Notes: generated by a model not told the origin, from the sequence alone. Counted from the first letter of the stretch, positions 8,942-17,551 are shown. The stretch is DNA of 64,000 nucleotides from Marinobacter sediminum (GCF_016820575.1 NZ_JAEMQH010000005.1:41509-105508); one strand, 5' to 3'. Program-made: numbers and translations.

Positions 8942-9799
8942 TCAACCTTTTTTGCTTGCGGAAAGACTTTGCTCGTACCCGCTCAACAACACCTGCCAAC
9001 GTAAAGCCAGCGTTCCCTCAGGCAGATCGTCGAGTCGCTTTTCCAAAGATCTTTTGAGCCTATTCAGGTTCCGCTTCTGCCACCCCGCCATACCCGAATC
9101 AGAGCGCACGCCACGCAACTTGCAACGGTCAAAATCAATTAGATACACATCGTTCGCAGACACCAGAATGTTGTCACAGTTAAGGTCCACGTGATCCAGA
9201 CCTTCAGCGTGAAATCGCGCGATGGTTTCACCCACTTGCCGCCAAATTAGATCGTCCGCAATCGAATCATGCTCCAACATCGCAACGGCCCCTGGAATCC
9301 TCCGAACAAGAATCGCGGCCTGATAGCGAAAAGTGCCAACGCGTTCTGCAAGCGCTCCCACTGGCTCGGGAACCGGAAGGTTGAGCTTGAGAAGTTGAGA
9401 AAGAATCCGGAACTCGCGAAAAGAACGAGACCGTTCGAAACCGGTAAAGATATATCGTCTTTTGGACAGGTGAGCGGCGAGCCCGCCCCGATAATAGTGA
9501 CGAAGTACGATATCTTCACCGTCACAACGTAAAAACCAGGCACCACCGCGCCCCCCGGTTCCCACGGGCACAAGACTGGCTCCCCAATGATCAGGTTCGA
9601 ACCAACGAGGACTAAGGCCTTCGAATTTTTCGTTGCGCAGAAAAGCCGTTTCTCCGGACTTCACTGTTTGCCGACTGGCTTTCACTGGCACAGCACCATG
9701 AAAAAACACCTCATGCTTGTTCGATGCAGACAAGACGCATTCCAGCAAGTGGGCTAGAATGCGGCTCAGTTTAACAATGCGCACCGCCCGGCTCCACAT
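8942..9799 (-). CDS. kdkA: 3-deoxy-D-manno-octulosonic acid (Kdo) kinase
   Basis: Recognised as KdkA by GGRGGAWFL (82-90), VLRHYYRGGL (98-107), the catalytic loop HVDLNCDN (203-210) and IDFDRCK (221-227). KdkA phosphorylates Kdo-lipid IVA at the 4-OH of Kdo, using ATP, at the inner membrane. The ATG at 9799 gives 285 residues, about 40 more than usual. A GTG at 9691 (Val37) would give 249 residues, the typical length, and would leave room for promoters between this gene and the divergent heptosyltransferase. That shorter start may be the true one. The gene heads an operon with the kinase-like and GT25 genes. Confidence 0.86.
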   Translation of the reverse strand: MWSRAVRIVKLSRILAHLLECVLSASNKHEVFFHGAVPVKASRQTVKSGETAFLRNEKFEGLSPRWFEPDHWGASLVPVGTGGRGGAWFLRCDGEDIVLRHYYRGGLAAHLSKRRYIFTGFERSRSFREFRILSQLLKLNLPVPEPVGALAERVGTFRYQAAILVRRIPGAVAMLEHDSIADDLIWRQVGETIARFHAEGLDHVDLNCDNILVSANDVYLIDFDRCKLRGVRSDSGMAGWQKRNLNRLKRSLEKRLDDLPEGTLALRWQVLLSGYEQSLSASKKG

Positions 9800-9813
9800 T
9801 AAGCGATCACCAA

Positions 9814-10896
9814 TTGGAAAACGTTAAATTGATTAACTCCATCTGCATCCTCCGCCTCTCCGCCATCGGCGATGTCACCCACGTCATCCCGGTTGTCCTG
9901 AGCCTTCAGGAGCAGCTGCCGGGCGTGAAAATCACCTGGGTGATTGGCAAGATCGAGGCGAAGCTGATCGGCGACCTTCCGGGCGTCGAGTTCATCGTCT
10001 TCGACAAGAAAGCCGGCCGTCAGGGCTACGCTGATCTGCGCAAGCAGATGAAGGGCCGCAGCTTTGACGCTCTGCTGCACATGCAGGTGGCGCTTCGGGC
10101 CAACCTGGCCGCGGCGTGCATCCCAGCCAAGGTGAAAGTCGGCTACGACAAGGCCCGCAGTAAAGACCTGCACAGCCTGTTCATCAATCAACGGATTGCG
10201 CCAGCTCCTCAACAACACGTACGTGACTGCCTGGCCAGTTTCCTGGAGCCGCTTGGACTTTCACCCGCAGCGCCTCGGTGGAACATTCCGCTCAGTGAGG
10301 GCGACCACGAGTTCGCCCGCCAACAGCTGGCAGCCGATCGCCAGAATCTGGTGATCAGCCCATGCGCCAGCCATACCCTCAGAAACTGGCCGGCGGAACG
10401 CTACGCACAACTGGCGGATCATGCCATCCGCGAGCACGGCATGAAGGTGATTCTGGTTGGCAGCCCGGCGCCGTTCGAGGCGGAGTACTGCGAAGCCATT
10501 GAAGCGGCAATGAAGGAGAAGGCCAACAACATCTGTGGCAAGGACACGCTGAAGCAACTAACTGCCCTGATGACCCACGCCGACCTGGTGGTGGCGCCAG
10601 ACACCGGCCCGGCCCACATAGCCAGTGCCGTGGGCACTGATGTCCTGGGCATCTATGCCGCCAGCAACCCTTACCGTTCGGGCCCCTACAATTCACTGGA
10701 GTGGTGCGTGAACCGCTACCCAGAAGCGCTGGAGCAATTCACCGGCAAAACCGTGGAACAGTCTCGATGGGGCGCGAAAGCGGAGTTTGAAGGCGCGATG
10801 GAACTGGTGACCGTACAGGATGCCACCGACATGCTAGACAAGTGGATTGAGAACCGGCGTGCAGTACAACCAAAAACGGCGTCGGACCTGAGCTGA
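9814..10896 (+). CDS. Glycosyltransferase family 9, ADP-heptose:LPS heptosyltransferase family
   Basis: A 360-residue GT-B protein. ICILRLSAIGDVTHVIPVV (10-28) is the N-terminal GT9 block, SPCASHTLRNWP near 188-199 and VVAPDTGPAHIASAVG near 253-268 the ADP-heptose-binding region. These enzymes add heptose to the LPS inner core on the cytoplasmic side. No in-frame ATG or GTG fits: the frame is closed by a stop at 9772 and opens with TTG at 9814; a second TTG lies at 9829. Only 14 nt separate this start from the nominal kdkA start. WaaC, WaaF and WaaQ-like roles cannot be told apart here. Confidence 0.87.
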   Translation: MENVKLINSICILRLSAIGDVTHVIPVVLSLQEQLPGVKITWVIGKIEAKLIGDLPGVEFIVFDKKAGRQGYADLRKQMKGRSFDALLHMQVALRANLAAACIPAKVKVGYDKARSKDLHSLFINQRIAPAPQQHVRDCLASFLEPLGLSPAAPRWNIPLSEGDHEFARQQLAADRQNLVISPCASHTLRNWPAERYAQLADHAIREHGMKVILVGSPAPFEAEYCEAIEAAMKEKANNICGKDTLKQLTALMTHADLVVAPDTGPAHIASAVGTDVLGIYAASNPYRSGPYNSLEWCVNRYPEALEQFTGKTVEQSRWGAKAEFEGAMELVTVQDATDMLDKWIENRRAVQPKTASDLS

Positions 10897-10910
10897 TCCA
10901 ACGCCGTTTT
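10872..10910 (+). terminator. Intrinsic terminator overlapping the heptosyltransferase stop
   Basis: AAAACGGCGT at about 10873-10882 pairs with ACGCCGTTTT at 10901-10910; an inner GGA/TCC extends the stem. The TGA stop lies in the loop, so the last codons of the gene form part of the hairpin. The ending TTTT suits release in the plus direction. Confidence 0.7.
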
Positions 10911-10944
10911 CGATGTCCGCATTACACCGAGTGAATCCGGATCG

Positions 10945-10982
10945 CAGTGACTCGTCCTTTGCGAATCAATGGCGAGTCACTG
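10945..10982. repeat. 10-bp perfect inverted repeat downstream of the DUF6165 gene
   Basis: CAGTGACTCG (10945-10954) and CGAGTCACTG (10973-10982) are exact reverse complements with an 18-nt loop. On the minus strand it lies just beyond the DUF6165 stop but has no T-run, so a 3' stabilising hairpin or Rho-assisted end is more likely than a simple intrinsic terminator. A smaller GAGCC/GGCTC hairpin covers that gene's end at 10984-10999. Confidence 0.5.
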
Positions 10983-10998
10983 AAGAGCCTCTAACGGC

Positions 10999-11403
10999 TC
11001 ACTTGCGAGCGGTGTAATCCTGATAGGATTTCTCTTCCACGAAGCGTGAGCCCAAGGCCAGGTTCACGTCTTTCTTGATCGCTGCGCGCTTGTCGTTGGT
11101 TACATATACCGCTCGGGCAAGCTCAATGAAGCGCTCGCCAAAATTCTGCGCAGCTTCCTGATCCCGAATATCGTCCTCAATCACCCACAGCTCCTCGTTC
11201 ACTGCCTTAAGCTGTTTTCTCAGATCGGCAATTGCGCTTTGATCGGTAACCGCTTCGTCCCAGGTGGCACTGAGCTCATCCAGCTCTAAACGGACGTTCT
11301 TGAGCTTGGCCTCGTCCTTGATGCGCTCGGACTTGATTTCGAGGATGGTGATTTTATCGAGAACCTCGCCGAAGGAGACGGGGACTTTAATGACGTCTGC
11401 CAT
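10999..11403 (-). CDS. DUF6165 family protein
   Basis: A 134-residue soluble, charged protein. KVPVSFGEVLDKITILEIK at 6-24 is the signature I recognise for DUF6165. Most of the rest is helical and rich in Glu, Lys and Arg, with a likely coiled coil at about 20-85. No enzyme motif, signal peptide or membrane segment is visible. Members commonly sit beside LPS and glycosyltransferase genes, as here, but I know of no established function. It may be transcribed separately from ilvE, because a terminator-like hairpin lies between them. Confidence 0.8.
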   Translation of the reverse strand: MADVIKVPVSFGEVLDKITILEIKSERIKDEAKLKNVRLELDELSATWDEAVTDQSAIADLRKQLKAVNEELWVIEDDIRDQEAAQNFGERFIELARAVYVTNDKRAAIKKDVNLALGSRFVEEKSYQDYTARK

Positions 11404-11439
11404 TTGCTGTTCCTGAAAATAAAGTGAATTTAAACAACA

Positions 11440-11474
11440 AGGCCGCCTGACTGCTGCAACACAGAAGGCGGCCT
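11440..11474 (-). terminator. Intrinsic terminator after ilvE
   Basis: AGGCCGCCT (11440-11448) and AGGCGGCCT (11466-11474) form a perfect 9-bp stem with a 17-nt loop. On the minus strand it is followed by TGTTGTTTAAA, a loose T-rich tract. It lies 18 nt past the ilvE stop and before the DUF6165 gene. Confidence 0.65.
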
Positions 11475-11491
11475 GGATAATCCTTCGCTGA

Positions 11492-12418
11492 TCAGCCCTT
11501 AACGTGGGTCAGCCAGCTGTTGCGGGACTCAAGCTTGCCCTTCACCGCATCGAAATACATGGCCTGCAGCTTCTCGGTGACCGGACCACGCTTGCCGGCA
11601 CCAATGGCGCGGCCGTCCAGTTCGCGGATCGGCAGAACTTCAGCGGCGGTGCCGGTGAAGAAGGCTTCATCGGCAATGTACACTTCATCACGGGTGATGC
11701 GACGCTCTTTTACCGGAATATTCAGCTCGCTGGCGAAATCCAGGATGGTCTGGCGGGTGATACCTTCCAGACAGGAGGTGAGCTCAGGCGTGTGCAGCAC
11801 GCCGTCGCGAAGAATAAAGATATTCTCACCCGAACCTTCCGCGACATAACCCTCGTTATCCAGCAGCAACGCTTCCTCACAACCACTGGCAATGGCTTCA
11901 TTCAGTGCCAGCATGGAGTTGATGTAGTTGCCGTTCGCCTTCGCCTTACACATGGTGATGTTGACGTGGTGACGGGTGTAGGACGACGTCCGAACCTTGA
12001 TGCCCACCTCTTTGGCTTCCGGCGACATGTAGGAAGGCCAGCTCCAGGCGGCGACCATCACATGAACCTTCAGGTTATCGGCGCGCAGGCCCATGCCTTC
12101 GGAGCCCAGGAACACCATGGGGCGCAGGTAGGCTTCGTCCAGGTTGTTTTCACGAACGGCTGCGCACTGCGCTTCGTTCAGTTCTTCTTTGCTGAACGGC
12201 ATCTTCATGTTGAGGATGTGAGCGGAGCGGAACAGCCGATCGGTATGCTCTTTCAGACGAAAAATAGCCGGACCGTTGGCGGTGTTGTAGGCTCGCACGC
12301 CCTCAAAACAGCCCAGACCATAATGCAGGGTGTGGGTAAGCACGTGAGTTTTGGCTTCCCGCCAGGGAACCATTTCACCATCCAGCCAGATGTGGCCATC
12401 GCGATCAGCCATCGACAT
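11492..12418 (-). CDS. ilvE: Branched-chain amino acid aminotransferase
   Basis: A 308-residue fold-type IV PLP enzyme. LHYGLGCFEGVRAY (31-44) is the N-terminal signature. Lys160 in KAKANGNYINSML is the PLP Schiff-base lysine, and the VAEGSGENIF block follows. It catalyses the last step of leucine, isoleucine and valine synthesis, and the first of their breakdown, using 2-oxoglutarate/glutamate in the cytoplasm. The ATG at 12418 has TAGGAG about 9 nt upstream, which favours it over the ATG two codons later. A single gene between two terminator-like or promoter regions. Confidence 0.96.
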   Translation of the reverse strand: MSMADRDGHIWLDGEMVPWREAKTHVLTHTLHYGLGCFEGVRAYNTANGPAIFRLKEHTDRLFRSAHILNMKMPFSKEELNEAQCAAVRENNLDEAYLRPMVFLGSEGMGLRADNLKVHVMVAAWSWPSYMSPEAKEVGIKVRTSSYTRHHVNITMCKAKANGNYINSMLALNEAIASGCEEALLLDNEGYVAEGSGENIFILRDGVLHTPELTSCLEGITRQTILDFASELNIPVKERRITRDEVYIADEAFFTGTAAEVLPIRELDGRAIGAGKRGPVTEKLQAMYFDAVKGKLESRNSWLTHVKG

Positions 12419-12458
12419 TCTTCGTTGCTCCTAAAAAAGCGGTTTTCGGGGATTTGGC

Positions 12459-12467
12459 ATTCTAGCA
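12459..12467 (-). promoter_or_regulatory. Extended -10 promoter for ilvE
   Basis: Read on the minus strand this is TGCTAGAAT, matching TGnTATAAT in eight of nine positions. It lies 41-49 nt upstream of the ilvE ATG in the 79-nt gap after glnE. No convincing -35 is visible. Confidence 0.45.
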
Positions 12468-12497
12468 GGAAACTTCGCAGGAAGAAAACTTAGCAAG

Positions 12498-15401
12498 CTA
12501 ATCAATAATGATATCCTGCCAGAGCCTGCGGACGTAGTCACGCTCCTCCGGGAAGTTGCCTGCCTCCACCTCACTGTTCAGGTTCTGCAGCGCTCGCCGG
12601 TGAATGGTCGACCGCAAGGCGATAAAGACATCGCGCAGCTTCTCAGTATCCGCCACCGACATCACCCCAACCTGCCCCAATGCCTCCATCTGGCGGATAT
12701 TGTCCGACCACTGGGTCAGTTCCGGGTGGTCGGCGCAATTGGCCAGCATCAGGTACTGCACCAGAAACTCGATATCGACGATGCCGCCGGTATCGTGCTT
12801 GATATGGAAGACTTCCTGCTGACGGGACTCCGGCGTGCCCAGACTAGTGCGCATCTTCTCCCGCATATCGACCACCTCTTGCCGGAGCTTTTCCCGGTCC
12901 CGAGACTGGCACAGAATATCGTGGCGAATCGATTCGAACGCCTCCAGTGTCTCCCGGCAGCCCGCCACTCCGCGGGCGCGAGCCAAGGCCTGATGCTCCC
13001 AGGTCCAGGCTTCGCTACGCTGGTACTTTTCAAACGCGTGCAACGTACTGACCAGGAGGCCCGAATTACCCGAGGGCCGCAATCGCATATCCACCTCATA
13101 GAGCAGGCCCGACGGTGTCTGGGTGTTCAGGATATGGACAATGCGCTGCCCTAAACGGGTGTAAAAGACCGCATTATCAATCGATTTCTCGCCATCGGTT
13201 GAGAGTTCGGGATCAGCTCCGTGGACAAACACCAGATCAAGGTCCGAGGTGTAACCGAGCTCGATACCGCCAAGCTTGCCGTATCCGATGATCGCAAAGT
13301 CGGTCTCACACACTGAGCCATCGGCTCGTTTCGGGTATCCGTGTCGGCTCACCAGATTGGAGAAAGCCACATCCACCACGTGCTCCAGCACCACTTCCGC
13401 CAGCCAGGTCAGATAATCGCTAACCTTCATCAACGGCAGCGTGCCTTTCAGTTCCGATGCCGCCAGCCGCAACAGGTGCGCCTTCTTGAAATGACGCAGC
13501 GACTCCATTTGCTCTTCCAGATCCTCAAACGGAATCCTCAGCATCTGCTGCCGCAAGTCATCCTGCAACTCGGCCTTGGCCGGCGGGTGATACAGGCTTT
13601 CGGCGTTCAGCAACTCGTCCAGCAACAATGGGGTTTCTGCCAGCTGCTGGGCAATCCAGGGACTGTCGCTGCAGAGACTGACCAGTTGCGAACAGGCACC
13701 GGGATTTTCCAGCAGCAGCACCATGTAGGCGGTTCGCCGAAGGATGGCCTCCACCAGCTGCAGCACGCGGGACAGTGTCTCGGAAGGGTTGTCGACCTGG
13801 GTCAAGGCGTCGAGCAACACTGGCATGAACTGGTTCAGACGCCTGCGCCCCTGGGTCTGAAGAGTTTGAACCGTCCGGTTCTCCCGCAGCTCCCGGAGCA
13901 GCGCATAGCTGCCAGGCGCGTCCTCGTAGCCGTGGTCGGCCAGCCAACGCACGGAGGCTTCCTCATCCAGCTCCGCTAGCCAGAGCTCTTGCCAGCCCTC
14001 TTCCAGAGCACCAGCTCCCTCTTCATCGTCGTCCTCGGTTGCAATGATATTGGCAAAATGGGTCGCAACCCGCTGCCGGTGGGCTTCCAGCGCCGACTCA
14101 CAGCTCTGCCAATCGTCATAGCCCATAATCAGGGCGACCCGCGCTTTGTTCAGCTCATCCTCGGGCAACAACTGGGTTTGCTTGTCGGCCATCCCCTGGA
14201 GCGCGTGCTCGAGATTGCGCAGGAAGACATAGGCCTTCCTCAGTTCCTTGACGACTTTCGGCGGCAGCAACTCAAGTTCCTCAAGCTCCTTGAGGATGAC
14301 CAGCAATTCGCGCTGCTGGAGCTCACGGTCGCGGCCACCACGAATCAGCTGGAACGCCTGGACCACAAATTCAATTTCCCGAATGCCGCCACTGCCGAGC
14401 TTGATGTTGTTTTCCAGCCCCTTGCGGCGAACCTCCCGGCCGATCATCGCCTTCATGCTCCGCAGCGATTCGAACGCACTGAAATCGATGTACTTGCGGT
14501 ACACGAACGGGCGCAGAGTCTCCATCAGCACCTTGCCCGCTTCCTGATCCCCGGCGACCACGCGGGCTTTCACCATGGCGTAGCGTTCCCAGTCCCGGCC
14601 CTGATCCTGATAATAGGCTTCCAGTGCGGCAAAGCTCAGGGCCAGCGCGCCACTCTGGCCGTACGGACGGAGCCGCATATCCACACGGAACACAAAACCG
14701 TCGGCAGTGATCTGGTCCAGTGCCTGAATCAGGCGCTGACCAAGCCGGATAAAGAACGTCTGGTTGTCGATGGAGCGGCGGCCGCCCCGGGTCTCGCCCT
14801 TATCAGGAAAGGCAAAGATCAGGTCAATATCCGAGGACACATTCAACTCGCGACCACCGAGCTTGCCCATGCCCAACACCACCATTTTCTGGGGTGCATC
14901 CTCGCCGGTGACCGGGTCCGGCCCATAGGGCGTGCCAGACTGCTCGCAGGCATCCTCGTAAAGCCAGTGCAACGCACCCTCAATGCAGGTATCGGCAAAG
15001 CCACTGGTTGCGGCCATGGTCTCAGCCAGGTCAGCCCAGCGCAGCAGGTCGCGCCAGATAATCCGGAACTGGACCTCGCGGCGGAACTGGCGCAGGGCCG
15101 AGTGCAGGGACGACTCGTCATTCACCGGGCTCAGGTAATCCTGCCAACGCTGTGACAGAAACTCAGGAGTTGTCGGCTCGGTCAGCGGATGGGCTTGCAC
15201 CATAATCTGGACATGCTCTGGATACCGCTCCAGCACCTGACGCAAGAACAGACTCCGTGCCACAGCCCCGGCCACCGTTTCTTCCGACTGCCCGGCCTTT
15301 GAGGTCAGCCAGTCCGGCACGCCTTCAGGGAACACCGAATCCCAGCACGAGGCAACATCGTCAGCTAAGGGTGTCGGAAGGGAGCTCCACGGCTCAGACA
15401 T
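12498..15401 (-). CDS. glnE: Bifunctional glutamine synthetase adenylyltransferase / adenylyl-removing enzyme
   Basis: A 967-residue protein from the ATG at 15401 (E. coli GlnE is 946); the frame stays open upstream, but the MSEPWSSLP start has an AGGGG upstream and fits the family. It has two nucleotidyltransferase domains: GMGKLGGRELNVSSDIDL near residue 175 (adenylyl-removing half) and GYGKLGGIELGYTSDLDLVF near 712 (adenylylating half). Both keep the G-S/T-D-x-D catalytic pattern. It adds or removes AMP on GlnA under PII control, in the cytoplasm. Its target residue, Tyr396 of GlnA, is encoded in this window. It precedes ilvE in the same direction with an 80-nt gap. Confidence 0.97.
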   Translation of the reverse strand: MSEPWSSLPTPLADDVASCWDSVFPEGVPDWLTSKAGQSEETVAGAVARSLFLRQVLERYPEHVQIMVQAHPLTEPTTPEFLSQRWQDYLSPVNDESSLHSALRQFRREVQFRIIWRDLLRWADLAETMAATSGFADTCIEGALHWLYEDACEQSGTPYGPDPVTGEDAPQKMVVLGMGKLGGRELNVSSDIDLIFAFPDKGETRGGRRSIDNQTFFIRLGQRLIQALDQITADGFVFRVDMRLRPYGQSGALALSFAALEAYYQDQGRDWERYAMVKARVVAGDQEAGKVLMETLRPFVYRKYIDFSAFESLRSMKAMIGREVRRKGLENNIKLGSGGIREIEFVVQAFQLIRGGRDRELQQRELLVILKELEELELLPPKVVKELRKAYVFLRNLEHALQGMADKQTQLLPEDELNKARVALIMGYDDWQSCESALEAHRQRVATHFANIIATEDDDEEGAGALEEGWQELWLAELDEEASVRWLADHGYEDAPGSYALLRELRENRTVQTLQTQGRRRLNQFMPVLLDALTQVDNPSETLSRVLQLVEAILRRTAYMVLLLENPGACSQLVSLCSDSPWIAQQLAETPLLLDELLNAESLYHPPAKAELQDDLRQQMLRIPFEDLEEQMESLRHFKKAHLLRLAASELKGTLPLMKVSDYLTWLAEVVLEHVVDVAFSNLVSRHGYPKRADGSVCETDFAIIGYGKLGGIELGYTSDLDLVFVHGADPELSTDGEKSIDNAVFYTRLGQRIVHILNTQTPSGLLYEVDMRLRPSGNSGLLVSTLHAFEKYQRSEAWTWEHQALARARGVAGCRETLEAFESIRHDILCQSRDREKLRQEVVDMREKMRTSLGTPESRQQEVFHIKHDTGGIVDIEFLVQYLMLANCADHPELTQWSDNIRQMEALGQVGVMSVADTEKLRDVFIALRSTIHRRALQNLNSEVEAGNFPEERDYVRRLWQDIIID

Positions 15402-15481
15402 AATGCAAACCCCTGTCTCTCTGTTATATTTCCGGTACTGTATAACGAACTCACCCGCGACTGAACAGGCCTGCCCCCGGA

Positions 15482-16642
15482 ATGCTGAGAAACCGACGCG
15501 CACTGAGCCCGGAGCACGAACAAACACACCTTCCAATGGGAGGGCTGATCCGAAAACGGGTAAAGCGGCTGTTCCTGATTCTGGGAGGGCTGCTAACCAC
15601 CCAGATCCTGATCATGTGGAATGTCGAAGAGCTCAGCCTCTTCGAATCCATATGGATCACCATGACCACTGTATCAACTGTCGGCTATGGTGACTTCGCA
15701 CCGAAAACAACCTTCGGGCGCCTTAGCACCATCCTGATCATGTTTGTCGGCGCCATCACTTTGCTGACTCTCATCGTCAGCGACTTTATCGAGTACCGGT
15801 TCTACCGCCGGGAACGCATTCTGACCGGACGCTGGATCTATAAAATGAAAGGCCACATCGTGATTATCAATACCCCGAAACACGGGGGCGAGCAGTACTT
15901 CATGCGTTTTGCCTCCCAAATTCGCTCGATACCCGAGTACGAAACTATCCCAATCATGCTGCTTACCAGGCAGTTTCCACAAGGACTGCCCACCGAGCTC
16001 GCCGACATGGGCCTCATTCACTACCACGGCTCTGGGTTCGAACCGGAAGCCCTGAAGGCTGTGCACGCGGGCAGTGCACGGCACATCGTAGTGCTGGCCT
16101 CAGACGAGACGGATCTGCAGTCAGACAGCCTGACGTTCGACATTGCCCACCGGCTCAGCGAACAGAATTTGGCCTGCAATACCACACTGGAATGCGTGGA
16201 AGACGGTAACCGGGGGCGCTTCAAGGCTCTGGGCATTCGGACGATAATACGGCCGGTGCGAACCTACCCGGAAATTATGGTGCGCTCGGTGGTGGCGCCC
16301 GGGTCAGAAAAGGTTCTGGAGGATATGTTCAACTATGAGCACGACCACCCGCACCGTTACGACCTGAAGCTGGACGATCTGAATTGGGCCGACATCGTCA
16401 GTGCATTGATACGTCATGACATCGGAACCGCTCTGGCCTACATCGATAACGACAATGAAATTATCTGTCACCCCTCAACCCATGACGAAATTGAGGGGAG
16501 CGGCCTGATCGTACTGGTAAAATCGACAGACACACCGGGCGTAGAAGTGGTTCAGGAAGCCTTGGACCGGTACCGGGATTTCCTGGCTCGGTGGCATGAG
16601 AGTAATGGCAAACGAGATGACCGCCAGGCCGACATGCCATAG
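15482..16642 (+). CDS. Two-helix potassium channel with RCK/TrkA-N domain
   Basis: A 386-residue inner-membrane protein. A first transmembrane helix lies at about 29-46, a pore loop with selectivity filter TVGYGD at 66-71, and a second helix at about 78-98. The cytoplasmic part begins with KGHIVIINTPKHGGE at 122-136, the Rossmann start of an RCK (TrkA-N) domain, though its glycine pattern is weak. It resembles Kch/MthK-type ligand-gated channels. The ATG at 15482 is used; an ATG at 15536 would drop an 18-residue polar N-terminus. It diverges from glnE across 80 nt and converges on the CYTH gene with only 9 nt between. Confidence 0.9.
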   Translation: MLRNRRALSPEHEQTHLPMGGLIRKRVKRLFLILGGLLTTQILIMWNVEELSLFESIWITMTTVSTVGYGDFAPKTTFGRLSTILIMFVGAITLLTLIVSDFIEYRFYRRERILTGRWIYKMKGHIVIINTPKHGGEQYFMRFASQIRSIPEYETIPIMLLTRQFPQGLPTELADMGLIHYHGSGFEPEALKAVHAGSARHIVVLASDETDLQSDSLTFDIAHRLSEQNLACNTTLECVEDGNRGRFKALGIRTIIRPVRTYPEIMVRSVVAPGSEKVLEDMFNYEHDHPHRYDLKLDDLNWADIVSALIRHDIGTALAYIDNDNEIICHPSTHDEIEGSGLIVLVKSTDTPGVEVVQEALDRYRDFLARWHESNGKRDDRQADMP

Positions 16643-16651
16643 TTTTCTTCC

Positions 16652-17512
16652 TTACCCACTCGCGATGGCCAGCTGCAATCGTCCGAGCATTGGCTCGCTA
16701 ACGAGATCAGGAATGCGCTCGCCCCGTTCGAGAGCGGTTTCAACCGCCTGCAGCGATTCGCTTACACCTGCCTTTGCGGCTTTCGCCCTGACTTCGGTGA
16801 GATTCCAATGACTTATTGGACATGGTTGACCGATTAACCACGACTGGCTCAGCCCATGCAGGAACTCGTTCACCGACAGGACTTCATTGCCGGGCTGCCC
16901 CGGAAAGTCTGGTTCGTGTAGTCCAGCCAGGTAATAGCCCTGTTCCGCTTTACTCACCAGATTCAGAAAGACTGGAACCTGCTCGGCCAGCTTTTTGGCC
17001 CAGGCGAGCAAGGCCGCCGAATCGCCAGCCTTGAGCTCCAGCTCCAGCTCATTCAGGGGCAACAGCCGGGTGCCACTCACGATCTGACCACGATCAATCG
17101 CAACTTCGATACTGGTGTTTCCATCCCGAACCATCACGACCTGGCGTTCGAAGTTGGTTTCGAATACCGGCTGAAGGTCGTCAAGATTAATGCTATCAGC
17201 CAAAGGCGTATCCGCCAGCATAACCAGATTCAGGTCTGTCGAATGCAAAGGCCACTCCCACTCCTGGCGCCGATGGGCTCCGCGGACAAAATCTCCCTGG
17301 GTTTTCAACGTCTGGATATAGCGGTCACCAGCCTGGCGCACGCGCAGGGCTGCTCGTTGCCGATTGAGGGCTGCATCCGGCGTGTCGTAATAAATATTCA
17401 CCAGGGTCTTCACCGGCCCAAGACTCGCCTCCGGCTGACTAAGCAGCCAGGCCAAAGCCCGCTCTAAAGCCTCGTCTGTCAGCGTCAGTTTGATCTCCAA
17501 CTCTTCTGCCAT
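16652..17512 (-). CDS. CYTH domain protein, probable inorganic triphosphatase
   Basis: A 286-residue protein from the ATG at 17512; the frame opens earlier, but MAEELEIKL is the natural family start. Glu4-x-Glu6-x-Lys8 is the ExExK signature of CYTH tunnel enzymes. Further acidic/basic strands follow (TLVNIYYDTP, ALRVRQAG, ELELELKAG). The ~100-residue C-terminal extension has no visible CHAD histidines, unlike full-length YgiF. Relatives hydrolyse inorganic triphosphate. The cellular role here is unknown. It follows the porin terminator, so it is probably a separate transcript. Confidence 0.82.
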   Translation of the reverse strand: MAEELEIKLTLTDEALERALAWLLSQPEASLGPVKTLVNIYYDTPDAALNRQRAALRVRQAGDRYIQTLKTQGDFVRGAHRRQEWEWPLHSTDLNLVMLADTPLADSINLDDLQPVFETNFERQVVMVRDGNTSIEVAIDRGQIVSGTRLLPLNELELELKAGDSAALLAWAKKLAEQVPVFLNLVSKAEQGYYLAGLHEPDFPGQPGNEVLSVNEFLHGLSQSWLIGQPCPISHWNLTEVRAKAAKAGVSESLQAVETALERGERIPDLVSEPMLGRLQLAIASG

Positions 17513-17551
17513 ATCTGCGCCCCCAGTCTTCTCGATCATTTCAGAATACAT

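Noticed and set aside
11504..12493. 329-residue plus-strand open frame
   Set aside because: Antisense shadow of ilvE.
13989..15155. 388-residue plus-strand open frame
   Set aside because: It lies wholly antisense to glnE, whose two nucleotidyltransferase domains are intact; the translation is a His/Gln/Leu-rich shadow with no domain.
15402..15481. Promoters in the glnE/potassium channel gap
   Set aside because: TATAAC-like elements occur on both strands, but no pair of hexamers with proper spacing could be supported.
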